From contig JAOWCC010000237.1 of NCBI GenBank assembly GCA_030867875.1, forward strand, positions 8,411,713-8,475,712: a stretch of DNA of 64,000 nt, in the 5' to 3' direction. The translations under genes were made by a program, and so were the position numbers. This document shows positions 61,762-64,000 of the stretch, one piece after another. Within the stretch, counting starts at the first letter, position 1. Every line of letters begins with the position of its first letter. Origin of the DNA: Actinernus sp. WN-2022 (taxonomy: Eukaryota; Cnidaria; Anthozoa; Actiniaria; Actinernidae). The notes beneath the pieces are model-generated. The model was not told the origin of the DNA. It ran no database searches and was given only the letters and a program-made list of their open reading frames with translations.

Positions 61762-63281
61762 TCATCTCTTCCTGCTCCTCTTTATGTACTGGTAAACGTG
61801 TTGTACCTCATCCAACTGAGGAAATCGGAATGGACCACTTCCTTGGATTTGAAGTGGACCAAAGATTAGCCAGGAGGGCGAGCAGTCGTCAATGTCGTCA
61901 CGTTTGGGCCAGTCGAACTCTTCTGCCCTGACTGAGTGCAGGAACTTTATTGTCAGAGTAGCATTCTTGTTCCTTAGGACGCGACCAATGTAGAATGCTT
62001 TCTGATATTCTACTGAATAGTACTCCCCTTCTTGTATTGGTTGTAACTTGTCTTCAACCTTCATCCTGTGAAGCTCAAGTAACATCTGCTTCCGGAAGGA
62101 GGGGATGCTATCACTGCTTACCGCTGCACCAGACAAACCTAGCAAGCATCTTGCGTAAATGCATACAGCTGTACATAGACACCGCAATCGTATCCATTCT
62201 CCTGCTGTGGTAGCTGGCCGTTAGCGTTGCTCACAAAGCTCCATTCAGTTGTTTCATCATCCAGAGAGGGATCAATTTCCTTTAACAACTTCCACATCTT
62301 TCGCACTGCAACTTTGTGAGTAGGCTTGACAGAAGATCCTTGAAGGCTGTCCATAATGACTATCTGCTTTTGCTTGGGCAAAGCCGCAAGGAGAAACCAG
62401 TGCTTGCTATTCACTGTGTTACACGGAACAAGGACATAATTCTGCGTCATGAGGTCAGCTTTAACTCCAAGAAGATGCACAGCAGGCTGACTGCCGATCC
62501 CTTTCTCGAAAACTTCCCACTCTATGGTTTCTGCATCACACGTAGCTGTTTCGGCAAGAACTTTAGGGTATGAATCAATAACAAAATTACTCAAGTAATT
62601 GTCCTCGTCCTTCTGATGGCCACCATGGAGAGAACTCAAATCATTACTAACAATAAGTGGACTTCCTCCAAACTTTACTGAACCATCAACCATTGCATTG
62701 ACTATTGCATTGACTATTGCATTTAGGTGGGCTGGAAATTCATTGGCTTCTGTTTTCTCAAATTTAGCTGAGGTGTTCTTGTCAAGGCCACACTGTATTT
62801 GAGGGTCGTTTGGTGATGGGACCTTAACGGATAAGGGAACTGGCGAGGAAGTCTTGACTTTGATAGGTTTTATGGGGTTCGCAACTTTCCCTAGGCTAGA
62901 ACGAAACCGTTTCGCCTTCCCCGCACTGCCTTTCTCAGGTATCCCTTTCCGTTTACGGGTGGTATTGGGCTTGTTTGGCGGTTTCGATGATGGATTGGCC
63001 TGCCTTGATGACTTCGTAGCTGGTTTGAAAAAACCTGATACCGACAAGGAATGAACAGGGTCATCTGGACTGGCTACTGACTTGTTTGATGTATGCACTG
63101 AACTGCCAGAAGACCTAGACGGGAATTTGATAGGCGGGGCTGCTGGATTGCTGGACATAGGAACAGAGCCAGTAGAATCTGTAGGAATTGGACTCTTTGG
63201 TCTTGGGTCTTTGTTGATTGACTTTGTAAGTGAGTCACAAGGAAGTGGAGTAGTTGGAGTCCGTTCGGAGACCACCTACAA
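61762..63281 (-). pseudogene. Ulp1/SENP-like cysteine protease gene with frameshift
   Basis: The main exon begins after a TTGTAG acceptor near 63281. A Pro/Ser-rich basic region (residues 1-150) is followed by an Ulp1-type C48 protease domain with the full triad in order: His292 (KHWFLL), Asp309 (IMDSLQG), the oxyanion Gln358 and Cys364 (GYDCGVYV). After ...AFTQDAC the frame stops at TAG (near 62140) and the continuation is one base out of frame (SSDSIPSFRKQMLLELHRMKV, then a beta-rich tail YYSVEYQKAFYIGRVL...FDWPKRDDIDDCSPSWLIFGPL to 61762). Ulp1-type enzymes cleave SUMO-like modifiers; many such copies travel in transposons. The break suggests a pseudogene. A possible first exon (MALPVRVLTLNFA, near 63431-63391, donor GTAAGT) does not match the frame of the main exon. 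Confidence 0.7.
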
Positions 63282-63316
63282 TACAATACAATTGTAATCT
63301 TTATTTACACCCTTAA

Positions 63317-63849
63317 AGTGCCACTATGATAAAAAATATACATTTTCTGTTCTCTTCATATTTGGAAAATATAAGTACTCGTTACTTACCTTGCGAAGTT
63401 TAAAGTCAAAACTCGTACGGGAAGTGCCATTATTTTAACTTTACATTTCGAATTCGGCTTGCCGCCATTACTCAATTAAAAAATGACCGGGACCGAACCC
63501 TGAGAGTTGGATCGAGTTGGCCTAAAGATTTTGAAACGTCAATGACTCAACACGTGCCTTTTGGCTTTGTTGTCTGTGTCCCGGAGGGAACCGCGTTGAG
63601 TCACTGACGTCACAAATCAAGTCACGTGTACCAGATCGCAAACCAGTAGAACGTGGGCTCGGATTTATTAACTGAGTAATGGCGGACGGATTTTACGTGA
63701 TTTTCGTGGGTTTTCGCCCAGCTATTTCTCGGCTGTGTAAGAATATATCAATCTAATTTATAGCAGTTCGCATTTGTCTAAACCTATTAGATACATTTGC
63801 GTTAAAAAAAAGCGGAAAAGAAATACAAAAATTGTCGTCATAGTGGCAC
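63317..63849. repeat. Kolobok-like MITE candidate
   Basis: AGTGCCACTATGA after TTAA at the left (63313-63316) is matched by the inverse TCATAGTGGCACT at about 63837-63849. The ends resemble those of the large Kolobok element (both AGTGC.ACT...), but the right flank reads AATA rather than TTAA. It spans the putative first exon of the Ulp1-like gene. Confidence 0.5.
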
Positions 63850-64000
63850 TAATAAAAAATACTAAACAGACTTCTAATAATAGCTGAAAAATGGAAACAT
63901 ACCTCTTCTCTAACTGTAGACTTAACTTGCAGATTCCAGTTCAGGAAATGGTATGCCTTGAGGGTACTTGGCGCCATTGACATTCGCTTCCCGTCGAGAA

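Noticed and set aside
1..64000. CRISPR arrays, bacterial operons, rRNA genes
   Set aside because: No regularly spaced identical repeats with unique spacers and no rRNA-like stretches were seen; the splice sites and LTR/LINE/DNA transposons indicate a eukaryotic nuclear genome. tRNA genes could not be excluded by eye.

Overview
The window looks like repeat-rich metazoan nuclear DNA, most likely from a cnidarian such as an anthozoan or stony coral. The evidence is its mix of spliced genes, AT-rich spacers and decayed retrotransposons (Ty3/Gypsy, BEL/Pao, CR1/L2-type LINE, L1-type ORF1). It also carries several DNA transposon classes and broken copies of gene families that I recall as being over-represented in coral genomes (alpha-kinase, HECT E3, Ulp1-like protease). 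The species call is inference. I see no ordinary single-copy host gene that is clearly intact; almost everything recognisable is mobile or a gene copy in decay.

Region 1-12197 holds short inverted-repeat elements, an intronless, frame-broken DBF4-like gene (3447-4708, minus), an L1-type ORF1 fragment, a decayed Ty3/Gypsy element (6540-9760, minus) and a broken alpha-kinase fragment (10430-11235, minus).

Region 12198-30128 is a complete Polinton/Maverick, that is, an integrated adintovirus-like genome. It is 17,921 bp long (12203-30123), starts AG and ends CT, is flanked by GCATA direct repeats, and has about 295 bp terminal inverted repeats whose outer 166 bp are themselves near-perfect palindromes. 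It encodes a protein-primed family B DNA polymerase, a retroviral-type integrase, an A32-like packaging ATPase, a major capsid protein, a penton-like protein and several small tightly packed structural or membrane proteins. Unusually, it also carries a TFIIB-like factor and an F-box/ankyrin gene. A 5'-truncated LINE has inserted into the F-box/ankyrin gene. Divergent genes share a TATATA...GGTATA motif, and two genes end in long hairpins, which suggests that the element brings its own promoter and 3'-end grammar. I could not find the usual adenain-like protease.

Region 30129-46710 holds a long inverted repeat (arms of about 970 bp) around a spliced transposon-type gene fragment, a foldback element (37084-39272), and a nest in which a 2,550 bp hAT element with an 8 bp target duplication sits inside a long-TIR element (39466-43362) carrying a RecQ helicase fragment.

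Region 46711-56546 is a full-length Kolobok-type DNA transposon with TTAA target sites and 18 bp perfect TIRs. It contains two genes that splice together without any frame break: a 9-exon, 864-residue THAP-domain transposase on the minus strand and a 3-exon, 214-residue protein on the plus strand that resembles the cytosolic C-terminal (ballast) domain of the vertebrate ion channel P2X7. The rest (56547-64000) is a BEL/Pao LTR-gag remnant, a broken HECT E3 gene, small inverted-repeat elements and an Ulp1-like protease gene with a frameshift.
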